From contig JACEEZ010003560.1 in assembly GCA_016584305.1 (NCBI GenBank), positions 1 through 64,000 of the forward strand: a stretch of DNA of 64,000 nucleotides. The letters are read 5' to 3'. The notes beneath the pieces are model-generated. The model searched no databases. It saw nothing but the letters and a program-made list of their open reading frames with translations, and was not told the DNA's origin. Position 1 is the first letter of the stretch; each line of letters starts with the position of its first letter. Origin of the DNA: Chionoecetes opilio (taxonomy: Eukaryota > Arthropoda > Malacostraca > Decapoda > Majidae). Positions 1 to 11,950 of this stretch are shown piece by piece. The translations under genes were made by a program, and so were the position numbers.

Positions 1-34
1 AAATATCTTTAGTTTCACTGAAGAGTTGGGTCAA
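1..34 (+). mobile_element. CR1-like LINE copy A, left flank (endonuclease start)
   Basis: These bases read in the plus frame as a PDIFSFTEELGQ-like peptide. They match the start of the apurinic-type endonuclease in CR1 copy E at about 31967-32000 (PDIVSITES). The LINE is interrupted here and resumes at about 7070 with the next part of the same domain, so this is the left shoulder of a nested insertion rather than a separate fragment. The upstream part of the LINE lies outside the window. Confidence 0.55.
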
Positions 35-1340
35 AGAAAACCTATACTGGTTTGCTACCTTCCCCCGGGGGCCAAAACCAGCCCATGCCCAGGGAGGCCA
101 GTTTGCGTTTCCCTGCCATTTTGAACATACCCCTAATTCCTTCCTAAGGTTTATAGTATTATGATATATTTTATCTTCGTAACTGTTTGTTCTATAATAT
201 TATCAAATAAAAAACGTAAAATACAAAAAGAAAGCATTAGATAAGTGAAGAAAATGCATGACCTCAATATATACTTAAATCATCGCCATTTAATTTTTTG
301 CGAGAAAACTTTTTAAAGCTAGCGAAAAAGGGGAAGCGGATTTCATTAGCTTTCCCATTGATATATTTTTTTTTCTGATAAAATGAATTACCACCATGCC
401 TAAATTAGCGTAAACAAAAAAAAACACATCATCAATCGTTCGGCAAGAAAAAAAAGTTTTTCCAGAATACATAGACTATGGCATACATATAAAGATACAC
501 TTTTATCTTTGTAAAAATTTTTGTTTTAAATATTATCCCAAAAAAAAAATGTAAAATACACTAAAGAATTCCTTTATGGACTCAAAGAAATATGCAAAAA
601 ACTTATATTCATTTAAAACATCGCCTTTAATATTTTGCGTGAAGGATTTTTTACTGAAACATACAATAGAAGCGGAATGAAAAATAGCTTTCCTTTCTAT
701 TTTTAATTTTTGATAAATAAATTTTAAAAACCATGCATAAATTAGCGTTAACTAAATAAATAACATCATCCATCGGGTAATACCGATAGATGATGTATTT
801 TTTTAGTTAACGCTAATTAGCATGGTTCTGTTTAAAATTTATCAGAAAAAAAAATATAGCAATGGAAAGTAATAGTAGGGTCACAGGGCGATTCGTTTCA
901 CATTGGGTGAAGGAAGTATTTGAGGGTTTTACCTAAGCTTTTTTGTCCCGGAAACCCAAAAATGTATTGGGTCCTCTTTAGCGGTAAGTTTTCCCCGCAA
1001 TTTGCAATTGGCAATTGGCAAAAAATTGAAAATTACAAATTGCAGAATAGAACCGACGTCGTGGGAGACCTGTTTTGGACTAAAATTTTAAGCTTATTAA
1101 GAGTGATAAAAGTTATTTAGTACCCCGTGGTTGTATCGTTCGCTTTAGAACATAAGGGAAATTTGGGAGATAAGTGGAAAAAAAGGGAAAAAAAAAATAA
1201 AAGGAAAATTTTGGCCTAATTTCACATCAAAAGCATGAAATGTTCTGGCGGGTTTTGTTTCATAAAGGCACTCCCGGGTTGATAATAGAAAATGGTAATT
1301 TTTCTCTGATGTCCCCTCATGGTCGATTTTTAGACTACGG
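35..1340. repeat. Left inverted arm of the long-TIR element
   Basis: An AT-rich arm containing about three related units (near 130-470, 480-775 and an inverted one at 784-868). Each holds a CATCGCC(A/T)TTAAT motif and an ATTAGCGTTAACTAA-like motif. 870-1260 is the inverted counterpart of 6440-6770 and includes a GGTGAAGGAAGTATTTGAGG motif that recurs inverted near 6690-6720. No gene is seen in the arm. Confidence 0.6.
690..868. repeat. Near-perfect palindrome (foldback hairpin) in the left arm
   Basis: Bases 690-775 and 784-868 are reverse complements with few mismatches, around an 8-base centre. Core arm words are ACCATGCATAAATTAGCG on the left and CGCTAATTAGCATGGT on the right. The structure would extrude an 80-bp stem. 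It sits between the direct repeat units of the arm, so it probably arose by inverted duplication of one unit. Confidence 0.65.
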
Positions 1341-1439
1341 TAATGAAATTTCGCAAATAAATTAAAATTCTGGCTATGTTTTAGAAATAGCTATAAACCC
1401 GTAAATAAAAAAAATTTCATTTATTTATCGACTTTTCCT

Positions 1440-4400
1440 TCCCAGGTCTCGCAATGAAATCGTGTGTCTTTTGCGGTGCAAATAAGGAGATGTGGTCCTT
1501 GGACCCGGACCCCCAAAGGGAAAGGATTTTTGGGGAGTAGGGCCAAGGGGGTTTCGAAAGGCGAATTCGAGGGGCCCCCACAGGAGGTCCTCTAGAAGGG
1601 ACGTTTTGGTCGTGGCACCGACAGTGCTTTGCAAAAATCCAGCCCAACAAATCGCGAGGCAGTACGGAGATGAGCAACGGCCCTTTGCGGCGGAGGCGCC
1701 CACCCCGGACCTTCAAGGGTAAAGAAAAATTTTTTTTTTTTTTATTTCGAAAAAATCTTTCGACAAAAAAAATTTTGTTTTGATTATGGTCTAGTGATTA
1801 AAGGTAGGGACCCGCTAAGTGCGTGCATGATTTCCGGATAAAAACGTCGCAGATGATGATAAACTAACTCCAGTGCGAGGATTGGAACCCGGGGGCCCGT
1901 TTGGGCCCCCGAGGGCTTTAAGCTAAAAAAATTCTTTAAATATTTTAAATTGATTTTTCGAGAAAATCTTTTTTGCTAAAATTTTTCAGCATAGGATTCC
2001 TGAAAGTATATTCCCTTTGGGAAAGTTTTCCATTACATTCCCACTAAAAATAAAAGTTTATCCTCTTATTCTGGGCCCTGCACCCGCCGCCTCGGAGCCC
2101 CCCGCGCCGCGCTCCTACCCCGGAAGGAATGCTTCTTCTGGGGTGATGGAAACAACCCAAAAGAAGTCCTGCCCCGGGTGAGCACGACCTGGAGTGCCAA
2201 TCAAAATCTTTGGGGCGGTCCACAATGGAACAAATTTCTGGTAAAAAAAAACCCAGTTTCCCCCGACCTCGAGCCGGGCTGCCGACGTGATGTACCATAA
2301 GGGTGCGGGAGCTTTCATGTCGAAACAATTTGCGGACAGTGGCCTCCCAACAAGAGCCAGAAGATCGCTCCGTGATCGAGTCGTGGAAGAGGTTAGCGAA
2401 AAGTGGAGAGGGGAGTGGTTCCCCGAGGGAAAAAATAGACAGCATCAAGGAGCAGCATGGTTTTGGGCCGCCACGCTGGCGGAAAAGGAAATCCTCCCCC
2501 ATGGCCCCATGGCGGGAGTCACCAAGGGCCCAAGAACCCTCGCGAACCCGAACGGTTCATTGGCGGAGGCAAGGAAAGAGGCCCTGACAAACCATCGGAC
2601 AACGGGATTTCAAGTTTGCTACACTCTAAAAGCTGAAAAAACCCTCGGAAAAAAACCCCAAAGAACCGAATGGAAATTTCGAAGGAACAGGGGCCAACTT
2701 AAACTTCCCCCCCTCGTAAGAGTTCGCGAGGGGTCGGGGTGGAGCTGGAAGAAAAACAATCCGAAGGGAGAAGGGAGCCTCGATGTGGACAAGTCCTCGA
2801 CAAAATTGAGGCAAAGAAGTGCGACGAGCACCCGCTTCCCGAACCCGGAGACCCTCCAGGTGGCGAGGGCGCGGCCTTTCCAAGGAACGCGGAGCAAAGC
2901 AAGTTTAAAGATGTTCCACGGTCCCGGGTGGCTTTTACTTCCCTTCCCCGCCTCGAGGCATCGCTTCCCCGAAGGTCCAACGCTGGACGGCGAGAGGGGT
3001 TGTTCATCCCGCGCCGCCCGAAAGGGCCTTCTGTTCACTTTGCCACAAAAACACGATTTCCCAAAGAAGACACAGTAGACGGGAAGGGCACCTTCCACGG
3101 CACGGTTAGCGGCCTTTCACCCCGGCCCATCTCTCCGTCAGAGCGGGAGCCCCTCAAGTTTCATTCGACGCTGCTGAACCCCCCCCTGTTCCATTACGGG
3201 TACCCCCTGCCCAAAAACCGCCGAAAACCCGAAGCTTCCCCCGCTCTCTTTCGAGAAACCTCGCCCCGAGGGGTTTGAGAACCAAGGACAAGGACACCCC
3301 GCCCTTTAATCCCCTTCGGCATCGCTGCCCGAAAGACCCCCGCGGGGGCATCCCCAGTGGTCAGCCTTCAACACCCGACTCGAGGATTTTCCGCCTGTCC
3401 CCCCGACGACAATCGCACCTTCCCCATTTGACTCTCAGCGCCAGAGTATCGTAAATATTCACCTGATGACAAAAAAATGGGGGGAAAAAATTCAACAAGC
3501 GTGAAGGCAATGGGGCTCCGGTGCTTGTTGCTGCCGCATGGCGCTCTTCTCAAAGCCCCTGGAGATAAAGGGGAATTTGAAAAAGGGAAAAAAAGGGATC
3601 GTCCGTTTTGGCGACCACACGTGCATGCCAGCTGCGGTGCATCGGTTTTTCTGGAGGGGAGCGGCTTCGACGAGGTGCTCCACGAGTCGGGGTGTACGGA
3701 CCGCCACAGCCCGGCAGTTTTTTGGCCGGAAACCACGTCAACCGGGGAAATTTGAGGCAACATAATCCTACAAGTAAATCCGGGCTTCAAGTTCTCTTTT
3801 CCGGGAAAAGGGAGCGCCGAAGAATTCGCCGTCCAGGGGTTGGCAGAGGATTGGGAAAACTGGATTCCTTCAAAAAAAGCCTCGAATCCCTTTCACCCAA
3901 GCTGCGATTCTGGGTCAGCGGGGTAGCGGGCGTCCCCCCAGCAAGTTTTCCATGACGTACGTCAAAATGGTCCCCCTGCTTTTGAAAATACACCAGGGCT
4001 GGCGGAAGGAGACTGGGCGCTGCACCCGAAGACGTTGGGGGGAGTTCGGACCCTTCTTCTTGCCCAATAATGAAGTCTACGCCCGGGTTTGTCCCGGTTT
4101 TCGTGGCCCGAGAGGACCTCCCCCCAAGAACCAAGAGGGGACGACTTTGGGGAAACACTGGGCGTCCGTAAGCGTTGGTACCTTTTTACTCCCGGGGTGC
4201 GACCTGCCTTGGAAAAAGGTGAACCGGACTTGAAAGGGGACGGTGGGGTTTTAGGGATCCGAAAAATCCCCGACGAGGACCAAGTTTTTCTTGATCCCAA
4301 AACGAACTCTTGGCAATCAAGGCCCCAAAAACATTCGGAAGTTCGCTACGGATCAAAGCACCCCAAAGGACAGCCCGCGGCACGAAGAAGATACGAGATG

Positions 4401-6060
4401 GGCCAAAGAGGTTTCTGGTTTCTTCGCCAGCATAAAAACCCCCACTCGCGAGAAAGCCCAACTCACCCCCGTCCTTTCCGCAAGGGTTGTTTCCCGATAA
4501 AATGGGGACGCACTGACAAGAATCGAGGAGAAAGGAAGGAAGCTCTCTTGAAGTAGAAGAGGGAAGGATCAGGACTGCGCCCCAAAGTCCCTGGGAGGTC
4601 CTGCTCGTCAGCCTACCAATACCCTTCAAAAGCTGGGCAAGAAAGCCAAAGTTTAATCGGAGGGAAGCAGGTGATTTAAGGGATCCCCAAATTCACTCGG
4701 CGCCTGTGCTCGCCCTCCAACCGAAGCGTTGGACCTTCGCACATCATCCCAACTATGAGTCTCCCTGTTCCTTTGCCCCTTTGACGACCAAGGCCCCCGC
4801 GGGGGACGACAAAAAGTGCCCCCCTGGGTTTGGAGAAGATTGAACGCGGCGGTTCCCGGCCTCGCAAACCCCTTCATCCCCTCGCGTGCTGGTCCTCGAC
4901 GGGTGGCATCCTTCAGGCACCCCGTTTCCGGCTCAGCAAACTTTAAGGGCCTGGTTTGGGCCCCTCCGCAGAGAGTTGCCCAATGGGGTTGGCTAGGGGA
5001 GTTGCACCTGTCTTTGACAGGGACGACATCGGCGCGTCCCAAAGACAAGACGAGGGGAAAAGGAGCCCGAGGTGGAGGATCGATATCGACATCCAAGCAG
5101 CGACGAGGATCAAAGCTGGAATGACCATGGCTAAATCTTGTCCACCAAAAAAGCAAAAAGACTGCTAGACCTTTCTTGCCTCCCAAAATCCAGCAACAAT
5201 TAGGGGTTAGCGTCGTCGCGCTGGCGCGAAAAAACCGTGGGAACTTTTGGCCCCACGGAGCCCAAATTCGCTCAGAAAAAGAGGGAAAGGGACATAATGA
5301 ATTTTAAACATCTCTCCCTGCTCGACAAAATGTGGAGGCAACCGTTTGTTTTTCCCGGGCACTGACGTCCTCGCCTCCCCCTCCGACACTTCCACAAGAT
5401 ACCTCCCAACACGTTGCCTCCAGTTGGCAAGGGCGACTTTCAACGTTCAGCATCCCGATGAACTGGGCTCTCACGCGGATGGTCACGTCCCTTCCAGTCG
5501 GGGGGTTGCGGACACATTGCGCCCTCTTCAGGAAAGGCAAGTTGCAAGCTTGGGCCTGTGTTCCCGGGGCCGACCAGGAACCTCGACGCTTTGGGACACT
5601 CCCAAGCCCGGTCCGCGAGCAAGAGAGCCTGGGGGTGCTTTTGCCGATTCGGGGCAGAATTTTCGGATATAACCCTGCTCCTGCCCCAGGCGAGGGGGAG
5701 GCCCTTTAGAAAAAGAAGGTTGGAGCAGCACTGGCCCCCCCGACAGTCAACGCCACCACCCGACATTTGCGAGCCCCGCTACAGCCGTTTGGGAGGGGGT
5801 GTGAAGAAAGGGGTGGTGACCCTCGACCCGACCAAGTCGGTACGGACCAAACTGGGCCATCCCTTCCACCTGCCTCCCCCCCCCCCAAAATATCAGGATG
5901 GGAGCAGTGCGGATGCAAGACGAAAGCTCGACCAAACGCTGCCGCTGTCAACCTGCAGATCCTTGTTCGGAGCTTTGCGATTCTCCCCCCAGGGCATCAA
6001 CGACGAGGGAAGAGGGCATGAGGACGTCGATGGCGTAGACGACAGATATTCGATTTTTTT
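1440..6060. other. GC-rich core of the long-TIR element, no intact gene recognised
   Basis: The base composition switches sharply from AT-rich arms to GC-rich sequence here. Open frames of up to 263 codons occur on both strands (for example plus 2287-3078 and minus 4653-5186), but overlapping frames on both strands are equally open, as expected of GC-rich sequence. Some plus-strand stretches look protein-like, for instance a SKQFADSGLPTRARRSLRDR segment near 2318. None matches a family I know. The most plausible reading is a decayed or indel-riddled transposase region; a captured host fragment is possible. Runs of Gs, Cs and As suggest consensus errors. Confidence 0.35.
1783..1905 (+). other. 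Possible tRNA-like or SINE fragment
   Basis: The text contains an A-box-like TAGTGATTAAAGG, a CGCTAAG segment resembling a Ser-type anticodon loop, and a degenerate B-box-like GGATTGGAACCC about 95 bases later. No acceptor stem can be closed, so this is not a functional tRNA. It could be a decayed tRNA-derived SINE head. Confidence 0.25.
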
Positions 6061-6169
6061 CAATTGGAAAGTCGCTATGCAAGTAAAGGGGTTTTTTTTT
6101 TTTTGTTCTAATTGTTATTTTCAAAAAAAACGCGGAGGAGACCGGTTTCGTTTTTTAAATTTGTTTCTG

Positions 6170-7069
6170 GTTTAAAACTGGGCACTTCGGGGGGAAAAAA
6201 GGCTTTTTGCTTCACCTTAGGTGAAGGAAGTATTTTTGGGGGCTTTCCTAAGCATTTTTCAGTTTAAATACCCCGTTTTTAGCAATAATTGTACCCACCC
6301 TTTACAAATCGTTAAAAAATGTCCTAAGAACAATTGTTTTTTATTTTACTTTTTTCTAATTAAAAATTTATTTTTTAATTATTAAGAATCAGGCTTTTTA
6401 AGGCCCAAAAATTTTTCCCTTTTATTTTTCCCAATTTTTTTCCATTACCTTAAAATTCCCTATAGATCAGAATCCGAACAGATAAAACCACGGGGAAATC
6501 AATAACATTTTTCACTCTTAAAAAGCTTCAATTTTAGTCCAAAAAAAAGGTCTTAGGGGCGTCGTTTCATTTGCAATTTGTAATGCCAATTTTTGCCAAA
6601 ATTTCCAAATTGCAAATTGCGCGAAAACTTACCCCCCTAACGAAAGACCCAAAATACGATTTTTTGGGTTCAGCGGCACAAAAGCTTAGGATAAGACCTC
6701 AAAATACTTCCTCACCCAAAAGGGGAAGCGAAAGCCTTTTTTCCGCCCTAATGACCCGGACTAAATGAAATCCCCTTCTTTCTATTTCTAGCATCTAAAA
6801 GTTTTTTCCCCAAAATATTAAAGGCGATGGTTCAAAGGGAAAATAAGTTTTGCATATTTTTAACGCTCTATAAGGATTCTTATTGCATTTTTCTGTTTTT
6901 ATTTTATAATATTATAGAAGAAACATTTTTGAAATAACGGTATTCAAATATGATAACCATAGGAAAGGGGAAAAGGGGTGTTTCGAAAAAGGGAGGGAAA
7001 TTTCAAAACTGGCCCCCACGGAAATAGCCCAAAATGAGTAGCAAAATCCAGTATGAGTAGCTTTTGGGT
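6170..7069. repeat. Right inverted arm of the long-TIR element
   Basis: The arm holds an internal inverted pair (6190-6260 against 6690-6765, both with the CTTCACCTAGGTGAAGGAAGT-type motif) and an outer part matching 35-1260 in inverse orientation. The same arm occurs again at 13600-14525 within the duplicated block. No coding sequence is seen. Confidence 0.6.
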
Positions 7070-7156
7070 TTGGGTCAAAAAACAAAAGATAAAACTTATT
7101 AAATGAAATAGCCCTTCCAGGTTATAAGACATTCCAAATGTCGTACGCAGAAAAAG

Positions 7157-8088
7157 GTGGAGGTGTCATTTTTACATCAAAGAAATTTGCAAGCAATCGA
7201 AATCGATAAAGTAAATCAAGATCTTTATGACTCAGTCTACGCAAAGATTAAGCTAAACGGTAAATTGCTAACTATTGGGACAATATATCGTCCTCCCAAA
7301 TCAAATGCGGAAGTCGATTGCATCCTCTATGACGAGATAAAGTCAGTTGTCAACAATAAGAACGATACAATTATAGTTGGAGATTTAACCTACCTCGTAT
7401 AAACTGGAATAATAATTCTGCTGATAGAGAAGGTATGCGATTGCTTGATATGGTAAACGAAGTATATTTAAATCAGGTGGTCCGTGAGCCTACAATGGAT
7501 AATACTATCCTAGATTTAGTTTTCACTATCGACATTGATCTGATTGATTACTGCGATATAGGTGAAAATCTGGCAAACAGTGATCACAGGTTAATCAGAT
7601 GCGGCATAAAATGCAATGTAGACATCGCAGAAAATCGGTTATTAGTTCCCAAATATAATAAAGCGGATTTCACGAAGATCAGCAGGGTACTAAGCGAAGT
7701 TGATTGGAATGACCTACTAAACGGTAATAACGCGGAAAACATGTGTAATTTATTCACAAATAAACTCCAATCGGTGGTTGAAAAACATGTTCCCATGGTA
7801 AGAAAACGTCTGAATAACATAAACAGACCCTGTTGGATGACTAATGAGACCCAACAAATCATTGGCAGAAAGCGCCGAGCGTATAAAGTTTACAAGCGAT
7901 CAAATGCGGTCTGCGATTCTAGAGAATACAATGACGTAAAACGACGTTGCAAGGGATTAATTAAGACTAAAAAGCTTGTGTATGAAGAAAAAATTGCAAA
8001 GGAATGTAAATCAAAACCGAAAAGGTTCTTTCATTACGTTCGAAGTATGAAAAACGTCAAAACATGTATTGGGCCACTGAAAGAATAA
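7157..8088 (+). pseudogene. CR1-like LINE copy A: endonuclease and linker
   Basis: This encodes the APE-type endonuclease that would nick target DNA to prime reverse transcription. Visible motifs are a GGGVI/FLHQ-like start, IYRPPKSNAEVD, the catalytic GD(F)N region and SDHRLI near 7581. The frame breaks at about 7385: copies C and E read GATTTTAACC where this copy reads GATTTAACC, so a one-base loss ends the first frame, and the second runs 7435-8088. The linker from about 7620 is basic (RKRLNNINRPCW, then GRKRRAYKVYKRS). A stop at 8086-8088 separates it from the RT frame. Other copies differ there, so this too may be an indel. Confidence 0.8.
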
Positions 8089-8097
8089 AATAACATC

Positions 8098-9075
8098 TTG
8101 GTAAATGATAATAAGAGCATGGCAATCGTACTCAATGCCTACTTTAATGCGGTATTTATTAAAGAAGACGAAGCTCCATTACCAGAACCAGTAAACATGT
8201 ATGCGGGACTCGAAAGTGATAGATTGGAAATAGGAGAGATAACAGTAGACGAAGTATCAAAGTATTTGCAGAAAATTTACCCAGCAAAATCCTTGGGGGT
8301 GGACGAAATTTCGCTGCGATTACTTCGCGAATGTCACAGTCAACTTTCGCTTCCACTAAAGATTATCCTCAATAAATCGCTAATGGACAAAAATGTTCCT
8401 AGTATGTGGAAATTAGCTAATGTGACACCGATATTCAAGAAAGGGAGTAAGAGCCTCGCAAGTAATTATCGCCCAATTAGTCTAACGTCTGTGATTGTTA
8501 AACTATTTGAGAAAATATTGCGGGATAAATTGGTGTCTGTTCTCGATGAAAATTTCTCAATATTAAACTCGCAGCATGGATTTCGAAATAAGAGATCCTA
8601 CTTAACAAATCTACTGGATTTTTTTAATGTCATTTATTCAAACTGGGACGGTAAAATTCCCTCGGATGTAATATACCTTGATTTTCAGAAAGCCTTCGAT
8701 ACAATTCCCCATAAGCGACTTTTGACCAAGCTAAGGGCACATGGCTTAAGAGAGCAATTATGTTCATGGATTGGCGATTGGCTTTCAAATTGTAAACAAC
8801 GGGTAGTAATAACTGGCGAAACCTCTGATTGGTTAGATGTTACTAGTGGGGTGCCTCAGGGCTCGGTCTTGGGTCCCACTCACTTTTTGATATATATCAA
8901 CGATCTGGACTGCGGACTTGAATCTAAAATATCGAAATTTGCAGATGACACCAAATTAGGCGGTAAAGCATATACTAGAGAAAACTGCGAACTCATACAA
9001 AGTGATCTCGACAAACTATCAGACTGGAGTGATAAAAGCTATTTTAAAAATTTAATTCCGATAAATGTAAAGTAA
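8098..9075 (+). pseudogene. CR1-like LINE copy A: reverse transcriptase
   Basis: This is a clean 325-residue reverse-transcriptase frame, the best RT block of this family in the window. In order it shows VTPIFKKGSKSLASNYRPISLTSV, QHGFRNKRS, motif A YLDFQKAFDTIPHKRLL, motif B SGVPQGSVLGPTHFLIYINDL, and motif C KFADDTKLGG with its catalytic aspartate pair. These words are typical of the CR1 group. The frame ends in SYFKNLIPINVK where copy E reads WILKSSSHKCRLMHLG, which shows a frameshift near 9040. No active element can be made from this copy as written. Confidence 0.9.
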
Positions 9076-9770
9076 TGCATATAGGCAACGATAATCTCAA
9101 ATATAACTATCAAATGCAAAATAAATCGTTAACTGAAGTTTCAAGAGGAAAAGGATTTAGTGTCATCACCAGTAATGATCTTAAAACCAGTCCGCATTGC
9201 CTAGCTGCCAGTAAAAAGGCGAATATGATGTTGGGCTTTATTAAACGCAAAATTTGAACACAAAAACTCCGAAAAATAATGACACAATTATACACGTCCT
9301 TGGTTAGGCCGCACTTGGAATATTTCCGTTTAATTTGGTCGCCTGTTTCGTAAAAGACCAAGCAAAATTTGGGAAACAGTGCAAAGAAGAGCAACCAAAA
9401 CAAATTCCATCCCCGCGAAATTATCTTATGAAGAGAGACTGCGGAAACTTAATAGTTTCCTTAAAGGATCGTAGAACCGTGGGGACTTGATAGAAACCTT
9501 TAAGATCCCAAAAAAGGGTTTGATGTCATTAATCAAGAGAACCTATTCGAGCTCTCAACTCAAGGGGGAACAACAAGAAATAATGGTTTAAAATAAAACT
9601 AAAACCGGTCAACGTTTGCATCACTGATCTCCGTAAAAATTATTTCAATGTGAGAGTCGTTTATCGATGGAACAAGCTACCAGCAAATGTTGTCGAAGCC
9701 AGCACAATAATTTCATTTAAAAAACAGGCTTGACACGCACTGTAAAGTAAATGGGTATTGATAGTGCCAT
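9075..9770 (+). pseudogene. CR1-like LINE copy A: C-terminal domain, frame-broken
   Basis: This continues the RT protein in shifted frames: MHIGNDNLKYNYQMQNKSLTE, ASKKANMMLGFIKR, an LVRPHLEY-like segment, SYEERLRKL, then FNVRVVYRWNKLPANVV near 9650. The module is the conserved C-terminus of CR1-type proteins. Its function is not well defined. Many one-base changes against copies C and E suggest a poor consensus here. Confidence 0.75.
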
Positions 9771-10060
9771 GCGAATTCATTTTTTTAGTACCCGGATCGA
9801 TTAGTTGTAGTGGTAGTGGTAGTTGTAGTTAGTATATTCATACCCTATTTTGTGCACAACGAAACTTCCATGTTTCCCATCATCTTTTAAGGACATGGTA
9901 TCATTTTCCAACTGTTTTCTTACAAGTAGTTTATAGTTAGTAGTATGTAGTTTAGCAGATACCTCGTCATGGACCAAAGGTCTCCCGGTGTATGTTATTC
10001 CCATGTAATCCTATGTAATCCTCCTCCTCCCTCCTCCTCTTCCCCCTCCTTCTCCTCCTA
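9771..10060 (+). repeat. CR1-like 3' tail ending in (TCC)n
   Basis: Shared by every 3' end of the family in the window (17180-17470, 26384-26690, 30680-30900 and 39384-39655). It contains GTAGTGGTAGTGGTAG, GACATGGTATCATTTTCCAAC and GTTAGTAGTATGTAG, and a duplicated TTCCTATGTAATCC just before (TCC)n. Confidence 0.8.
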
Positions 10061-10838
10061 AACCCGGGATTTCGTCCTTATAACCCCATCGTGTTTCATA
10101 AATTGCAGTTCACGCTAAGTGTTACCTAAGGGTTTAAATCAGCCATCCTAAATTGACTTCACTACACATTTAAATACTTTAAAAACCGAAACCCCCCGTC
10201 ACACCAGTGTTACAACGTCTTTTATGACGTGCATTTAACAAAAGTGTTGATTTTTTTCCTGAAATTACAAAATTCATTAGCTTTTGGTTTTTTTAGTGTT
10301 TTTATGTTATCAGTAGATTTTCTTTTTTTGTATCCAAAGACGAATTTTGGGGGACTCCGCCCCCTTTAAGGGAAATTTTCTAAAAAGGACTAAAATCTGA
10401 CGGCGGCCAGTAGGGTACTCAAAACCTTTACCGCGCCCACAAAAAGGGCTGCCCATAGACCCTTTAACCCCAAGTTAATTACTTCAACCGCGTCCCTCAA
10501 ACCCCCCCCCGTCTTAAGGAAAAACCCCACAACACTCCACACGCTATACACAGATTACATTTTTATTTGTTAAACCTTCGATAAATTTTTGTCAGAAGCC
10601 TGATATTTTACTATATGTCTTAAGTGTATGGGAGGTTTGAAAAGAGTTTTTATTATTCCTTTACTGCAGGCTTTGTCCAAGGAAAGAGCTTGATGCAAAA
10701 AAAAGGAAGGCGCGAGAGAGAGATTTTCTTAGAGAGAAAAATGTAGAGCGTAGCGTATTTATGATGTGTTAAAAGAATTTGAAATTTTCCAACGTCGGAT
10801 ACTCCCTTACCACCCCCCCTCCTTCTCCCCCTTTTTGA
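10061..10838. other. Spacer sequence, paired with 17470-18284
   Basis: No gene is seen. The stretch starts with AACCCGGGATT and is a noisy counterpart of 17470-18284, sharing GTTACCTAAGGGTTTAAATCAG and a CGCGAGAGAGAGA purine run. Multiple G, C and A runs differ in length between the two. Confidence 0.6.
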
Positions 10839-11400
10839 CCTGTGAGGGCTGTGGTTCAGTAAGGGCCCTGTCAGTTAGGACACCATGGGGTTTTATATCC
10901 CGGGGTCATGCGCGGGGGGGGCTTTGAAGTGCCGGGCCTATTTGGAAAGGCACTCCCGAGGGATTGAAACGGAGCGGGGCTGTTTGACTGTGCCTCCAAG
11001 AAAGCGCAGCAAGGCCCCGACCCACCCTGAATTCACACTGAGCTACACCAACAACATTAGACCTCATAAACACACAATACCCCCGAGTAACGGTTCCCAC
11101 TATATCTCGACCGTGCGGGCGGGGTTCATTTAGGGTCCGACATTTAGTGACCACATCGGGTTTTAAGGGTACGGGGGCAGCGCAGGAGGATTGAAGGTAC
11201 GGGCCTACATGGAAAGTACAAAATCCGCAGGGTTTAACGGAGCGGGGCCCTGTTTGATCTGCCTCCCAAGAAAGGGCCCCGGGGAAGGCTGCCGCCCCAC
11301 CCCTGAACCTCCCACGTGTTCACCCCTTTACAAAAACACTAACATGACTACATCAAGCACTAAAACCTCCCCCCACAAATAGTAGTTTTACCCATGGGTT
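10839..11400. repeat. Two-unit tandem repeat of about 299 bp (noisy copy)
   Basis: Units start at about 10839 and 11109. Both contain GGCTGTGGTTCAG-like, TTAGGACACCAT-like and GAAAGCGC-like words. The cleaner version is at 18285-18900, where the period is 299 bp; here it is shorter because bases are missing. Confidence 0.6.
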
Positions 11401-11589
11401 CAGCTTTCAATTTTCCTCCAAATTCCATGCATTTTTTTTTATTGGGGTATCATTTTTTGGGCCCAGGGGTGGGGGGAGGGGGGGGGGGGAGCCTTCTATT
11501 TCCTATCCTTTTTCTTTATTATCTAGTTTGTGTAGTGTAGGGTTTTAAAACAAACAGTCTTTTAAGGACCTACGGTCTGTTGCTGTTTG

Positions 11590-11950
11590 TGTTTTTCCTT
11601 TGTATTTTTGTATTCCCTTTATTTTCCCTCTTCCCTTCCTCCTCCCCTTTCCCCTTCCGGCCCTCCCTTTTCCCCTTCGATTCCCGCTCTCGCAAAATTC
11701 CCCTCCCCACCCCCCCCGTTTATCCCGTACCCTCTTTCCCCCCCTCATACCCCTGCTCTCCCTCAGTCTCCAACACTCCCTCCATGCGCATTCCCCTCCT
11801 CCCTCCCTTTCCCCCCCCTCCCCCTCCCCCTCCTTTCCCTTTTTTCCCCCTCCCCTCCCCCCTCCTCCTCCCCTCCTCCCTCCTCTCCTCCTCCCCCCTC
11901 CTCCCCCCTTCCGCTCCCCCTCTTTCCCCCTTTTCCCCTCCACCTCCCAG
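11590..11950. repeat. Polypyrimidine (TCC/CCCT)n tract
   Basis: Almost pure C and T, with long open frames on both strands (Pro/Ser-rich on plus, Gly/Arg/Glu-rich on minus) that are by-products of composition. It abuts the 5'-truncated CR1 copy at 11951, as the paired tract at 19080-19490 abuts copy D. Confidence 0.8.

Larger units (their letters stand above)
35..7069. mobile_element. Long-inverted-repeat DNA transposon inserted in CR1 copy A
   Basis: The two ends are inverted copies of each other. 35-330 and 480-860 match the reverse complement of 6770-7069, and 870-1260 match that of 6440-6770, sharing a CTATACTGG-like terminal word. The element splits a CR1-like LINE, and TTGGGTC(AA) lies on both sides (26-34 and 7070-7078), a candidate 8-9 bp target duplication. 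The ends are AT-rich, while 1440-6060 is strikingly GC-rich with only broken reading frames. Long inverted repeats plus a duplication of about 9 bp recall Mutator-like or foldback elements, but no transposase motif was recognised, so the superfamily stays open. Exact ends are uncertain by a few bases because of indels. Confidence 0.6.
7070..10060 (+). mobile_element. CR1-like LINE, copy A (right part)
   Basis: The copy continues the endonuclease interrupted at position 34. It runs through the endonuclease, a linker, reverse transcriptase and a C-terminal domain, then a 3' untranslated tail with a TTATTCCYATGTAATCC word repeated and a terminal (TCC)n. The copy is 3' complete. At least five other copies or fragments are in the window (11951, 14530, 19490, 31100 and 39655), as well as isolated tails at 26384 and 30680. 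Confidence 0.85.

Noticed and set aside
2044..5709. Protein-coding genes in overlapping GC-rich frames
   Set aside because: Several frames on both strands are open at once and none shows a known motif; recorded only as an unrecognised core.
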